From assembly GCA_964247055.1 (NCBI GenBank), contig OZ176051.1, positions 3,286,001-3,350,000 on the forward strand: a DNA stretch of 64,000 bases, read 5' to 3'. Shown piece by piece: positions 25,646 through 37,980 of this stretch. The notes under the pieces were generated by a model, which was not told the DNA's origin, made no database searches, and worked only from the letters and a program-made list of their open reading frames with translations. How positions within the stretch are numbered: the stretch's first letter is position 1; every line of letters begins with the position of its first letter. The position numbers and the translations under genes were made by a program. The DNA is from Paragordius varius (Eukaryota > Nematomorpha).

Positions 25646-28600
25646 ATGAATATGATTGAATTTCGGATTATAAATATAATTATAATAATTCTTGCCATTG
25701 CCTGGGTAAAATTATCTAATTTAATTGTAACTTTTTTCTCTACATTGATTAAATATTTATTTTTAGATACCGGTTAAAAATCAACCAATAGGTAATTAAT
25801 AATTTATTTATTTTTTATTGCGATATTGTTTTTTGTTTAATTTAACATATTTACAAAGTAATATAAGTAGAATTTGAAAAATAACTTCTAATAAACACAA
25901 TAAAACTTTATAAACCATATTATATAAAACAAATTCCTTTTGCATTCTCCAAGATAAACGATACCTTGGATGTGACCCCTTGACTCTAGATGTTAATTGT
26001 ACAGTAGATACTTGTGTGGGCGCCATACCTTGCACCAATAATACCTATATCGAATGCCATAATAATCTTTGCACTTGCAGTCCTGTTTGGTGGTTAGGTA
26101 TATTTAGCTTCCTAATTGTAATATCTTAAAATAGAAAATGTATTTGCCATAAAAAAAGGCTTTAAATTATTTTTAATCTATCACAACATTAAATAAAAAG
26201 CTTATAAAGAAGGGAAGGTGTATCATGAACCTATGCCAAAATAAATAAGTAACGAGGAGAAATGTCAAATGTATTCATAACTTCTACTGTTTAACTTAGA
26301 GAAGACGTGTACGCAGACTATTAATTTAATGCAGATCCCATTTTGTTCTTCTAACATTAACATACAAACACACAATTTGAGTTCACCAAAAACTAGTGTT
26401 TTAGTATTCAGTATTTATGTCAAATTTTGTGCGTGAAAAAGTACATGAGACGTATTGCTACCATAAGAAAAGCTGTTGAAAGCTACCGTTTGTTATAAGA
26501 TACCTATGCACGCTCTATCGGATAACTCATGATTTCATGTGAAAGAGTGTCGACGTAGACCATACAACTGTGAAGACTCTAAAGTTCAAGAGTTATTGGA
26601 TGATGACCCAACAGAAACGCTATGGCAATTGGCAGAAGCATCACATGTATCAAAAAAAATAGATGTCTGCCAGCACCGGTATAGACCAATAAACTCGGTA
26701 AATGGGCCACACAATTTGAATGAACGTCAAAACGAAAATTGCAAAGTGACTTCTGAAAACTGCTTCAACGTCACGAAAATAAATCATTTTTGCATCCGAT
26801 TGGGAAGGTGAGGAGTGATTTTATTTTGTAAATCCAAAGCGGAAAAATCGTAACTTTCACCATACCAAGCCTCTCCATCAAAAACAATGGCAAATCGCTT
26901 CGGCAAAAAAACCATGCTCTGTATCTGGTATGACCAAAGCGGTATGAACTTTTGATGTCACGTGAAATTAATACACAACACGATCGCTAACAAATACCAA
27001 ATTAAACCATATATTAATCGAACATGAATAGAAGGCAATTGACCTTATATGACATGCTTCGTCTCACTCAGTAAAAATAGCGGAAAACAGCATATCTCCT
27101 CGGTAAAAAATCTTTCCGTATCCCTTATCTCTCCTGACCTGGCGTCTTGACTAATATAACTTTGCATCAATGGGGCACACCACAGAGCAGCAATTTAATA
27201 ATTTCCAAGATGTTGAAAAATGGTTTGACATATGTTCTGCGGACAATTAATTTTTCTGGCACGGCATTTATATAATACCTTGGTTGGGCAAAATGTTTAG
27301 ATGCCGTTTAATAATATTTTGAATAAAAACCGGTAAAAAACTTGTCAATATACTTGGTATAAATATAATTTACTCGAATATTTCTATAAAAACCATTATA
27401 AATCTATTGACAGCGATTTAAAAATCATTTGTAATCGGGATTTAAGATTGTAATATGTGAAGAATGTTGCTCCAAAATAGAAAATAAAATACCGTAATAT
27501 TTTACATAAAATACCGATTTTGATGACACAGTAGATATAACATTTTTAAAATCAAAGATGGGATTAATTGACAACATTATTCAAAAACAAATATTATCCT
27601 CATAAAATATATATATTTCGGATACCAAAATATATGCTCTATTGATGTTGTTTTGCGGGTATGAGCCAAATTAACATTTACATATTTAGCCAAAATTTCG
27701 AATTTCGCTCATAATATATGCATTAAATTTTAAACTAAACTGTTTAATAGATTCAATGTTCAATAAGATTAACAAAGGGAGATTGAAAATAATCTTGAGG
27801 TGAAATAAATTATTCAAAAACTTTAGGCAAGAGGTATTTTCTTATTGATTTAAGAAACATGTGACAATAATTTGTGGATGATGCGAATTCTAAGCCTTTC
27901 ATTAAAGTATTTAAATCCTAATACACGATATGTCATTCTAACATGTTTAAAATAGCTATCGATATATAAACGAATGTGAAAAAATCCGCTATTGTCACAA
28001 AATAGAAAACAAAATTAAATCCCCCTTCGATCCTGAAACTGTACATATTATCCTGACACCAATAGCATTCAAATGACACATGATTTAAAATGCTATCTTA
28101 TGCGTGCTATATTAATATGCTTTAATTGTTTGTTTTAAGGTCTAGATATGTAATCTGATAAAACACCCAAAAATTATTTTTTGTTTTTGTATGATCGCTC
28201 AAATATTTAGAATAAAAATAGGGCTACGTATTTATATCCTATTTTTGTAAACCGCTAATCAATTAATTTTAAATAACATGAAACAATGCGATTTTACAAA
28301 GCTCAAAACGGGTAATAGGTGTTGCATGATGAATTTTTATATGCAAAATAACAATATTTAAAATTTCACAAGATTTAAATCTGAGGAAGTTAAGGCACTA
28401 CGATCTTGCAATGATAATTTGATTTATCCATATCTAAATTTTGTACATAAAATTTTATTAAGCGTTTCAAAAGAAATGCCGCTGGTTTCAATTTAGGTTA
28501 TTGTATAGTAAACCCGGTTGGGCACAAACTCTGTTTGGGAAATATATTTGACATTGTTTAATATCTGAATATATCATGCCATTAAATTAATGAATGTTAT

Positions 28601-30538
28601 TGTTATCCTTTGTTTCCCCTTAATTCAATTTAGATTTTAGAACCAAAATTTAGTTAATTTTATTTAGTTTATTAACTTTTTAATCTCCTGACAAAGCCTT
28701 TGTCCGAAATTTTGAGAATACATTAAATTTATTTTTTTTATTCATTATTTATTTTTCTCATTCACATTCACTACGAGCATTATATGTTTCAATATATAGT
28801 ATAAATCATGGTAACGTTGATTTAAGTCATCATCTATTAAACAATACAATTAAATATTTTACTCCATGTTCTATGAACTATTATTGATTTTATGTTAAAT
28901 CATATTTGATTCAAGGTTTATGGTCAAGGAAATATTTAATTTTAAATGAAATGAATTCATATATAAATCTACATGAATCCTTGTTTTGGCAGGTGAACAA
29001 GTCGTATGCAACGAGACGCATATTTTTGAAAATGCAGGTTCGGCAAGATCTGGCCCAATACCGAAACTAACTAGCATTCATGGGCTATCGGGTAAAATTT
29101 GAATGTAAATAGTATAAATAATTCTTTATTAAATCCCTTTTGGCCAATGGGGAATTGATTTTCTCTGTGTCTAGTATTTTTGCCAGTTACCAACCACATT
29201 TTTTAAATCCTATGAATCTCATATGGAATAAATTATAATGATTTTGAATGTGTTTAGCTAAATCACTTCATCAAGCTAGACTATTAGAGACATTATCATT
29301 ACATTGAATATTTAATTAGCAATACAATTGATCGAAGACACGTGCTTTTGTCCTTCCTTTTAATCGTCCAACTATCTAAATCATAAAACTGGCAACATTA
29401 TAAATTTTAATGTTTTTAAATGTCTTTCGCTATAGTAGAGTTAAGCAAACGCTATTTAATTGACATGTTGTGTTCGTCTAAAAACGTCATTTGTTTTAAT
29501 GAATCCAAATAATTGTATTTTTGACAACCTTGAATTTGGTTTTTTAACTTAGGTCTTAGTTATCATTTTATTGGATTTTGTGACATTTATATGGTAAGAA
29601 TCTATACTTTTTAATAATGTTCAGGGAAATTTCCTCACCCAATGAACCATCATATACACAGAAAAATCTGACGCAGAAATGTATCAGGATTATCAAGGTG
29701 TCTTTGGTTTTGGGTTTTACGAGTTTAAGAAAGATATTTCACTTTTATGGTAATTGGTCCATATCGAAAAATCGTGAAATTAGCGCACATTATTTAATAT
29801 TATTTTTTTTGGTGGAAGCTAACACTTCATTCCAAAATATTTATGGAAATACATTAAAAACTTTATATAAGTAAAACAATTAATAGTATATTTTATAAGC
29901 GTCTAAAATCTCATATTTTAAGTAAAATGGGTATAAAAGAATTTTTGTATATATATATATGCTAGGTATGAAAACATTAAACTATTTGCAAAGCATACTT
30001 TGTTTAAAATTTAAAATTTGTTAACGCCTATTTGTGGCATTTGAAGCAAGATGCGGTATAAAAACACTTTTTATAACATTTTTTCTAAATAATTTGATGA
30101 GGCTATGCATTTCTATCACCTCAAAATTATTAAATAAGTTTTCCCATAAATATAAATAGATGTTTTTATATAACTTAAATTGGAAGGCGAACAAATAAGT
30201 TAATCAACAATCTGAGGTGAGGGAAATATTTATCCTTTGTTGAATATTTGCAGAAAACGTATTTTTATACTTATGTTGTTTTTTGACCGATGATTCACAA
30301 TACCACATAATGCACTTTAAATTTCCCAAAATGTAATTTAAAACAAAGTGTTTTTTTTAAAAAATTTTGATATTATATACTCAAGAATTATGTAAAATTC
30401 TTATCACGCAATATCGTCTTTTTTACAGCTCTCTTGCGTGTATTTTAAAAAACTAGCCTATTTTAGCGCGCAAAAATAAGACTTTGGGCGCTTATATGTA
30501 AAAATTAAATTTTACAAATATTTTTTTGCCCTAAACAC

Positions 30539-30579
<41 letters not shown>

Positions 30580-33049
30580 TTACAATTCAAATTCACCCTT
30601 AATTAAATTCAAATTCACCCTTGAACAATTCAAATTCACCCTCAATTAAAATATATGTTTTTTAAGATTATAAACTACCTATATTTTTATATATTTTTAA
30701 AAAATAAAAATTTTGTTTTAAATTAAAATAGTACTAAAAAAATAACAAACTATGCCACAAAGATATTTATATTAGTTTGAAAACACACAATTTATTTTTA
30801 GGGTGAATTTGAATTGTTCAAGGGTTTTGAACTGTAAATGGTATGAGAAATAAAAATATATTTATTTAGCATAATAAGCGCCCATTTTGTGTTCTGCTAT
30901 AAGGCAATTACTTAAGTGAAAATACCTCTCTAAAATGGCTCGTAAGTCCCAAAACCAAAAGCACCATAATTCCTTACGGTTTTGATTAAAATATATGTAA
31001 TCCTTCAAGGTACTGATGAAGTAAACAATTCGTTAACAGAATAATATCATTGTTTGATTAAATTCGTTGGAGATAAGCTCTTTGCGTTTTTTTCGCATGT
31101 AAATATGCTTTGATTTCATCAAAGCTGCTATGATCGCACAGTTTATTTGAATAATCGATTCATTTATAATATCGTGTAGAATTTTAAGCGTGTTGCATGT
31201 TTTCGTCTATTATATAATGTATTTTTTTATAAATGATATATTATGTTGAAAATTCGCCTTTTTTCTGATTAGCGTTAAACATATAGACGGTTTGACTGAT
31301 TATCTTTGCCTTTTCGGATGTTTGTTGAGTTCTTGTGTTAAGGAGTAGATGTGTAAAGGTTAAGGTTTTTCTGGTTGTATGTGTACTTTATAGTTTGTTT
31401 TTAAAATAATTTTTCTGACATCCCGGAATTTATGGGTCAAAGTGGAGTGAATTATCTTATAATTTTTTATAATCAAAGCGTGTTAGAGCATTGCTTAAAG
31501 GAATATATCGTTATTTTTGCCGACGGGCTGGAAGTTGCTTGTGATCATCACAAACTCCAGTAAAATCAAGTTTAACTTTTAATTGGCAAACATATCTCAT
31601 GTTTCTTCACTTAAAAATGATTATAGTCTTTTAGGCGAGCGGAAAAATTTATTTCCGAAAAATTTTAGCAAAAATGGACGATTTTCACTTGTCTCAATTA
31701 CTATTCTTCCAAGTCTGTTGAAAGTTTATTATATTGCCAATTTCAATACCTATGTTCAGTTAATTTTCTTATCTGTCAATACTGCTTGTCTCTTCTGATA
31801 CTCAATTGTAAAAGTTTGTAGTGTTTACCTTGACACTTGACGTTGTAGGTGAGTACACTTGAATAAGAGTATTTATATTGTAGCCATATGATCCATCTGG
31901 TTTTTTAATATAAATTATGAATCAATGAAAGTAAAAATGAGACACAAATGGTACGGAAAGTATTGCTGAAATTAACCGCTTTCGAAATACCTCCACCCAT
32001 TTTAGTTTAATTTAAGTGAAATAACTCTTTTTATTTATACTAATATGGGTCATTACATGTGTGATTGTCAATCTTTTAAACTAACACGTTATAAATCCAT
32101 ACCCGGATATCACAACTCTCATCGTCCCAATAATAACTCACTCTGTATCTCATATCTTTTTAAATATGCATTATATTATTTCATATCGTTTTCAGATCAC
32201 AGATTGTATTATGGTTGTGAAAGTGTAGAGGATACCGTAAATTGTGATTGGAATGTATGTGATATCCCCGCACCAAGTAGATTGCCTGAGCCAAACGGAG
32301 GCTTGCTCGATATTAATGGAGGTAGATGCCCTGGATATCCAGGTGCTGAATGTTATCCAAATGCCTGTTTTAATTGTCGCGCTTTGTGGTGGTTTGATCA
32401 TGTTCCAGTTAATTGTTCACGAACTTATGGACAACTCAAAGACCGCAATCATTTTAGTATGTCACTTGGTTTTCTTTTATTGATAATCGTTGTGGAGAGA
32501 ATTTTTATATTATAGATAAATGTTGGCTACAAGCAATTTTTCGAAAAACGGGAATCCCTTATTAAATAAATAATTATTATTATATGAAAGCGAGCATAGT
32601 CATGCCGCTTTTTTAAATTCATGTTTAGCCCCATCTATCGTAAACACATTTTTTCGTATAATATTATTCTTCGTCAGTCACTAAAATATAACTCCGCCTA
32701 CATGTTGGTCAACAATCCTTGATGATTGCCCTAGCCAAAAATATTTTTTTACTAAATGCTTATTTAGACTCTACACTGATCTATTATAATTTTTAAAATG
32801 TATGTTGGCTCTAAAGCATGGGTTTCGTGTAGAACCATTCAGATACAAAAATGAATATCTTTTATTCATCTATGAATGTGGGTCGAGCGTAGTTTTTTCA
32901 AACAAATTTTACAAAACTTAGCGTATGGTTAATTTTCCTTATTTTACAAAAATTTTTTTTTGAAATTATAAAAAAATCAATTTTCCATCATAAGCTACTG
33001 TAATAATAGCTTGGTAAAAGCACAAAGAAAATTTTAAGATAATCAAATA

Positions 33050-33089
<40 letters not shown>

Positions 33090-33509
33090 TATATCGAAAA
33101 GTGGAGAGATCGCATATCAAATAATTGATTAAACATGAAAAACGAGAAAAAGTTAGCCAGATTTTTAATGAAAATGGATCACCTAAGATTTGAAATATAA
33201 ATAATGCTTCTAATTTTTTCCTGTTTCGCAATTTTAATTATAAAAAATTAATTAATTGTATATATATATATATATATTCCAATTTATTTGATTCAAAAAA
33301 ACTTGCAAGATAAATTGAATGAAACTGGCTGTGACGGGTACACCTGCAAATGCGATCCAAAACTCCCCGAAGTTTCCTGTTTCCACGATCCTTGTGCTAA
33401 TGCCACTTGCTACAATTATAGGGATAGAGATGTCAAATGTCGCTCCCAAAATTGTTTTAATTGCCATCATCGCTTCTACTTGGACAATAAAGAAGTTGCT
33501 TGTGTTTAA
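25646..33509 (+). CDS. Secreted protein with three cysteine-rich modules
   Basis: Six exons: 25646-25705, 25767-25791 (25 nt), 25954-26097, 28993-29091, 32196-32456 and 33310-33509, giving 262 aa. Introns are 61, 162, 2,895, 3,104 and 853 nt, GT-AG. After a phase-0 first intron, all later ones are phase 1. Exon 1 is a signal peptide (MNMIEFR followed by an Ile/Leu/Ala core). The mature part has three related modules: GCDPLTLDVNC...ECHNNLCTCSPVWW...VVC; GCESVEDTVNC...ECYPNACFNCRALWWF...VNC; and KCDPKLPEVSC...KCRSQNCFNCHHRFYL...VAC. The shared pattern is C-x(5-7)-V-x-C-x(3-4)-C, then C-x(3-4)-C-x-C-x-x-x-[WF]-[WY]...V-x-C. Similar VxCxxDPC...CxxCxAxFY units occur in secreted proteins of other invertebrates; their function is not known to me. 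Exon 2 completes exon 1 and fits in phase, which supports the chain. AATAAA lies at 33669. The modules differ in spacing, so they are old duplicates. Confidence 0.78.
26290..27300 (+). mobile_element. Dead mariner-family DNA transposon, copy 1
   Basis: Lies inside intron 3 of the cysteine-rich gene. Plus-strand frames give pieces of a Mos1/SETMAR-type transposase: SNFVREKVH near 26,420, then DDDPTETLWQLAEASHVSKK at about 26,600, VGKW-like and NERQNENCKVT at 26,720, NPKRKNR..HHTKPLHQKQW at about 26,850, and FFWHGIY near 27,260. Many stops and frame changes interrupt it, so it is inactive. Its 5' flank shares GAGAAGACGTG with copy 2. Confidence 0.8.
29640..31015. repeat. Smaller inverted repeat related to family A (intron of the cysteine-rich gene)
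   Basis: The left arm (29,680-29,830: CAGGATTATCAAGGTG, CTTTTATGGTAATTGGTCC, GCGCACATT) is parallel to 13,990-14,160. The right arm (30,890-31,010: GGCTCGTAAGTCCCAAAACC..AGCACCAT) is its reverse complement. The middle holds a TA run (30,540-30,580) and several ATTCAAATTCACCCTT-type units, inverted at 30,800-30,840 (AGGGTGAATTTGAATTG). This gives the same design as the 14.8-15.5 kb palindrome: short tandem units with TTGAAC/TTCAA cores facing each other inside a hairpin. Confidence 0.7.
30540..30581. repeat. TA dinucleotide run
   Basis: About 20 uninterrupted TA units. Other TA runs lie near 25,079-25,101, 33,053-33,083, 33,258-33,277, 37,951-37,979, 41,948-41,968 and 55,037-55,060. Confidence 0.95.
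32580..32960. repeat. Dispersed repeat in the last intron of the cysteine-rich gene
   Basis: Shares ordered short blocks with 20,560-21,000 (ATGTTGGCT, ACCATTCAGAT / ACTCATTCAGAT, GGTCGAGCGTAG / AGTCGAGCC) and more weakly with 56,810-56,880. No coding content. Confidence 0.5.
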
Positions 33510-34847
33510 AGTGTCCCTTTTTTTTACTCATGCACTCTATTTCAAATATTTGCATTTTTTTACAATTTTTTATGCCATTTTTCACACTAGTAAACATGAC
33601 ATCCATTGTATTTAAAAGGCAACAAATCAGTTACTTTCCTCTAAATCAACTTGTTTCATAATGTGAATAATAAATTTTTTACGTTAATAAATATTTTGTT
33701 ATTATATATTAGGTATTTTTGTGGTGTTAGCAAAAAACTAGGGCCGCTTTTAATATTTGAAAATATTACCCATCCGAAACTGGGATTTTAACTTGTTGAT
33801 ATTTCAAAGTTTTAAATTAATTAAAATATCGGGATCTCATATGTGGATACTGTTCCAAAAAATTAAATTTATATATTAGCCTAATTTGTGAATATTTTGC
33901 ACATTATGTTAAATATATTTTTGGGAGAAGCTTAATATTTTGAAACAATGTTTGTTTTAATACTAATATTCCTTATAGACCATGCTAAATTAAAACTAGA
34001 CAAATGGGTTAAAACCTCTTGTCCTTGAAATGAATGCAAGATGCAATAGCTCCTTCTCATTAATATATGCATTTGAGATAAATTAAATAAGTTTATAAAA
34101 AGACCAATTTGGAGTTTTCAGGTATGCATCATTGCGAAAATAAAACATTTTTAGATATTAACGACGAAATTGTAACCAAAAATATGGATAAAACTTACAG
34201 CCATATTTGTAATTATTATATAATTTGCATAATGAAATTTGAATAATATTTTATTAATCAAATTTCTAGAGAATCAAATTTTAATTTTAATCGTGATTAT
34301 AGAGATGTTATTTTTTAAATAACCCGACTTCCTGAATAAAACAGAATGTTTATTAGATTCAATAGGTGTTTGACATACGGCAATACAAATTAGTTTTATA
34401 CAAGGGTGTCAAAAAATAAATACTATTACATTAATAAGTAATAGCAAGTTACTGCGAAATTTGAATAATAATTATTTTAATAATCTAATGAATATTATAA
34501 TTAACCAATAGTAATAATGTATTCACTTGAAACTCGACAAATTACAATAATACATTTGCGAAATATATATTTATTTGCAATTATGAATTTTTTACATCCT
34601 TAAAGAATATGCAAAAATAATTTAAGATCAATTTTATATTTATATATATCTAATTTTCACACTTAAGTTATAATTATACAATATTTTAAAGGCAACATAA
34701 AAATGTAAAAGTAATAAGTATTAGCAACTCTTGTGGCAAAAGGTGTAAATTAATAATTATTTAATTTTTTTTTCAAATAATATTTTTGCCTATATAAATA
34801 TATTCATGTTTTTATAATATGTAAATTAAATAAATATATTTAAAATT
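33510..34847. other. Intergenic region between the cysteine-rich and homeobox genes
   Basis: AT-rich, with the AATAAA at 33669 as the likely 3' end signal of the upstream gene. No exon, RNA gene or clear repeat was recognised. The homeobox promoter should be in its right half, but I see no specific motif. Confidence 0.4.
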
Positions 34848-35978
34848 ATGCAAAATTCAAATTTGTCCAAAAAATTTCTGATTAAAGATCTTTTATCCAC
34901 ATCCGGAAATGGGGAAAGTAAGAATATGGATTTATTAATCAATTTCAGTACGAAACATTCTTACGATCCACACAAATATAATATAAAAAATTTACATAAT
35001 AATTTTGAATATTTCCAATATTATTGCTGCATAAATCCCTATTATTTTTGGATTCTTAATGCATGGTCCGCAAATATATCATTGGAATCGAATTCTCTCC
35101 AAGCTGGTAAACCGGGAGCTCAGATAACTAAAACTCAGAATTATAAAGGACCAAAGTTGAAAAAATATTTAGAAATACCAAAAAGTGAATTCGAAAGTTT
35201 TGAATAATTTTATTAAACTTGTGATATATATATACATGATTAACTCTTCATTAAAATATTATATCTCGTAATGTTACAGTTAATTTAACAACTAAATTTT
35301 GGTCTATTCATAAGCAGTCAGATTCTTCATTAAAACGATGGCCAATAAAAAACATCCCAAATTATGATTCAGGACGCCTAAAATAGGCAAAAATTATTTT
35401 TTAAACTGAATTCTTTACCGATTTCAGAGTTCGATCTGGAGTAAAAAATGATATGGCATATTCTCGCATTTTAAAACAACTAATAAATTACATAAAATCG
35501 TAAATAGGTCTTTGGAACTAAAATAATATAAGAACGTTTATAAATATTAATTATAAAAAATGAAAGACTGGCCAGTCACTAAGAGAGTTTGATTAAACCA
35601 ATACTAATGGTTTAGACATATAAATCCCCACCGAATGATATGTAGTTAATTTCACAATTTAATTTACGTTTCAATTTAAACTATAGGAAAGCGTGAAGTT
35701 CAACAAAAAAAGATTCGACAGTCCTACAATTCAAGACAATTGGAGGTTTTAGAAAGAGAATTCAAAGTAACAAATTTTATTATATTATCGTAGAAAGAAA
35801 AATATTTGACAACATCCAAAAGAAAATTATTATCAATTACACTCAATTTAACCGAATGTCAAATTAAAACTTGGTTCCAAAATAGAAGGTTTGTAAATTT
35901 TAATCACATAAATATTTTCTAAATAAAGGATTATTTTTGATTGACAGATTGGAAAATAAGCATTATAGGAGTATCTAA
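34848..35978 (+). CDS. NKL-type homeobox transcription factor with a 27-nt intron
   Basis: Exons: 34848-35106, 35687-35766, 35794-35888 and 35948-35978 (154 aa). Introns are 580, 27 and 59 nt, GT-AG, in phases 1, 0 and 2. Near the N-terminus KKFLIKDLLS (8-17) resembles the FxIxDIL repressor motif of Bar/Dbx/NK-like factors. The homeodomain is at about 92-152: QLEVLEREFK (helix 1), then KEKYLTTSKRKLLSITLNLTE, then QIKTWFQNRRLENKHY with Q50, N51 and Thr47. Thr47 is typical of Bar, Hhex and related NKL families. The 27-nt intron falls exactly between EREFK and KEKYL. With it removed, the domain has canonical length; left in, it adds nine codons ending in TAG. The protein ends 8-9 residues after helix 3, so there is almost no C-terminal tail. 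The exact family is unresolved. It is a DNA-binding regulator, nuclear. Confidence 0.87.
35767..35793 (+). other. 27-nt intron splitting the homeobox
   Basis: Starts GTAACAAA and ends ATCGTAG, phase 0. Without it the homeodomain aligns residue for residue to the 60-aa consensus. Retention would stop translation within the domain. Confidence 0.85.
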
Positions 35979-36139
35979 TATTATAATTTTGCCTACAAAA
36001 AACACAAAAATATGAATATATTATAGTTTTTATAATTGAAGCATAATGTAATATAGGGTTATATGATGTTTTGGTAAATATGGGAAATTCTTACAGAAAA
36101 GACCCAACAAACTTATTCCAGATATAGTCATAATTACAG

Positions 36140-36960
36140 TTTGAGAAGACGTGGTGAATAGGCAGACGATTAATTTGATCATTTTGTGAATTTAACATTA
36201 AGCTACAAACACCCACAATTTGAGTTGACCAAAAATTAGTGTCTTACTTTATCATTCAGTATGTCGAGAAAAAGAACATTTGCGATACCCAATGCCATCA
36301 GAAGAAAAAGGCTGTTGAAAGTCATTGTTAGCTGGTGAATAAATATGGTATACATGCTCTATTGATTAAAATACGTGAAACATGATTTCGAGAGTAAAAA
36401 ATTGTGATTTCATGCGAAAGACAGTGGGTGCTCTGGTGGATCTATTAACTGGGAAGGCGATCAAGTGCAAGTGTTATTAAAGCCCCAGCTCAAACTCAAT
36501 ACCAACTTGCAGAAGTATTGCTTGTATCACAAAAAACAATCAGCAGACGCTAAGTAATGGGAAAGATAAACTCGGTAAATGGGTCTCACACAATTCGATT
36601 CAAAGTCAAATCGACAATTGTAAAGTGACTTGTGAAAATCTTGTTTTAACGTTAAAAAAATCATTTTCGCATCGCGGGCGTTAAGAAGTGGCTTAAAATG
36701 TTTAACCGAAGCGGAAAAATCGTGGCTTTACCTTGCCAAGCCGGTAATCGAAACCAGGGTCAAATCATTTCTGTGTCTGCTGAGACCAAAGCGGCGGTTC
36801 CCATTTGTTCACGCCCCACCAAATTAAACATCACAATGATTTGCAAAAAAGTGATACTTAATTGCCCCTCACGTTTGAGTTTTAATATTGTCCGCATTAT
36901 TGTCTATGCGTCTTCGGATAGTATTATTTATGGAATCCGCTTTTAGGGATGAATTTTATC
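36140..36960 (+). mobile_element. Dead mariner-family DNA transposon, copy 2
   Basis: Shares with copy 1 the GAGAAGACGTG start region, the ACAATTTGAGTTGACCAAAAATTAGTG block (about 36,217) and the ATTTGCGATACC..CCATCAGAAGAAAAAGGCTG segment. It then shows transposase pieces such as QYQLAEVLLVSQKTI near 36,500, NSVNGSHTI near 36,570, and EAEKSWLYLAKPVIETRVKSF near 36,710. The frame is broken repeatedly and the 3' part differs from copy 1, so it is an old inactive copy. Confidence 0.75.
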
Positions 36961-37811
36961 CTTACCCAAGAATTGAATCCGATTTAAGAATATCGGGTTT
37001 AATAAAAGTCTCTCCGATGATGTAGGGTTTCAGGTTTTTGGCTATCAATATGAAATTTGTTAACCTATTTATTCTGGCAAGATTTATAGAAAAGTTAAAC
37101 GGAATGTAGTTTAGACTCTACACATTATTTGTTTTTTTAATAGGAAAACTTATTTTTAAATATGTTTGTTCTTTAGGTCAGCACATTCATTATTTATTTT
37201 GCTAGTTTTTAATTTAATAAGTTTATATCTTATCATTCAACAAATTGGATTTAAATCGAAATCTTAAGTCGGTTCCTATTTTTTTCTAAAAAATCTAGCA
37301 TACAATTGAATAAAAAGATCAAAACCCAAAAAACCTTATTCATCCTTTGCTTAAGTTCTCATTACTGCGCTAAAGATAGTAAATATAGGTAATGATATGT
37401 TGGAGTGTATAACTATTAAATATTTAATTTGAGGGTTATTACAAGTTTGATCTACTTAATTTAAATAAAATGAATGGGATATATTGAAACTAAATCTGTT
37501 TGGTAGGCTAAAGAAATGGATTTAACGAATAAGCGTTTTCAGTGTATTTACAATGCATTAATTGGCATTTTGTTATATCAATAAAACTGGTCAAATGAAT
37601 AAAATATTAAATATTTTAACCTAGGCCATGAATCAACACTATTATAAAAATTATATTGTATTGCATATGTAGAACAAAATGGAAGAAACAGACCATAGCT
37701 CATTTGAAACGAAAATTCAAAACACAACAAACACCCTAAAGAAAAATTTGTATATTCATTTATATCTATATGCCATTTATTATATAATGTTTAATGGAAT
37801 CAAATCGATAA

Positions 37812-37945
37812 TTATGCGCGAATAATAACACGTTGATTGGGCCAAATTTTTTTATTTGAATAAATACGATTAAAAGCTTCCCACTCTTTTTTCGGTTTTC
37901 GACGGTAGTCAGGGTGCAACTCTTCGTATGGTTTTAATAAACCTG

Positions 37946-37980
<35 letters not shown>

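Noticed and set aside
31583-31798. A 71-aa plus-strand frame
   Set aside because: It is in a large intron of the cysteine-rich gene, without splice-phase fit or recognisable domain.
32192-32483. Two other long frames over the cysteine-rich exon 5
   Set aside because: They are shadows of the real frame, which has ordered cysteines and phase-matched splice sites.
35767-35793. Homeobox pseudogene because of an in-frame TAG
   Set aside because: Removing exactly these 27 nt, which have GT and AG ends, gives a canonical-length homeodomain, and the same intron class is present in four other genes.
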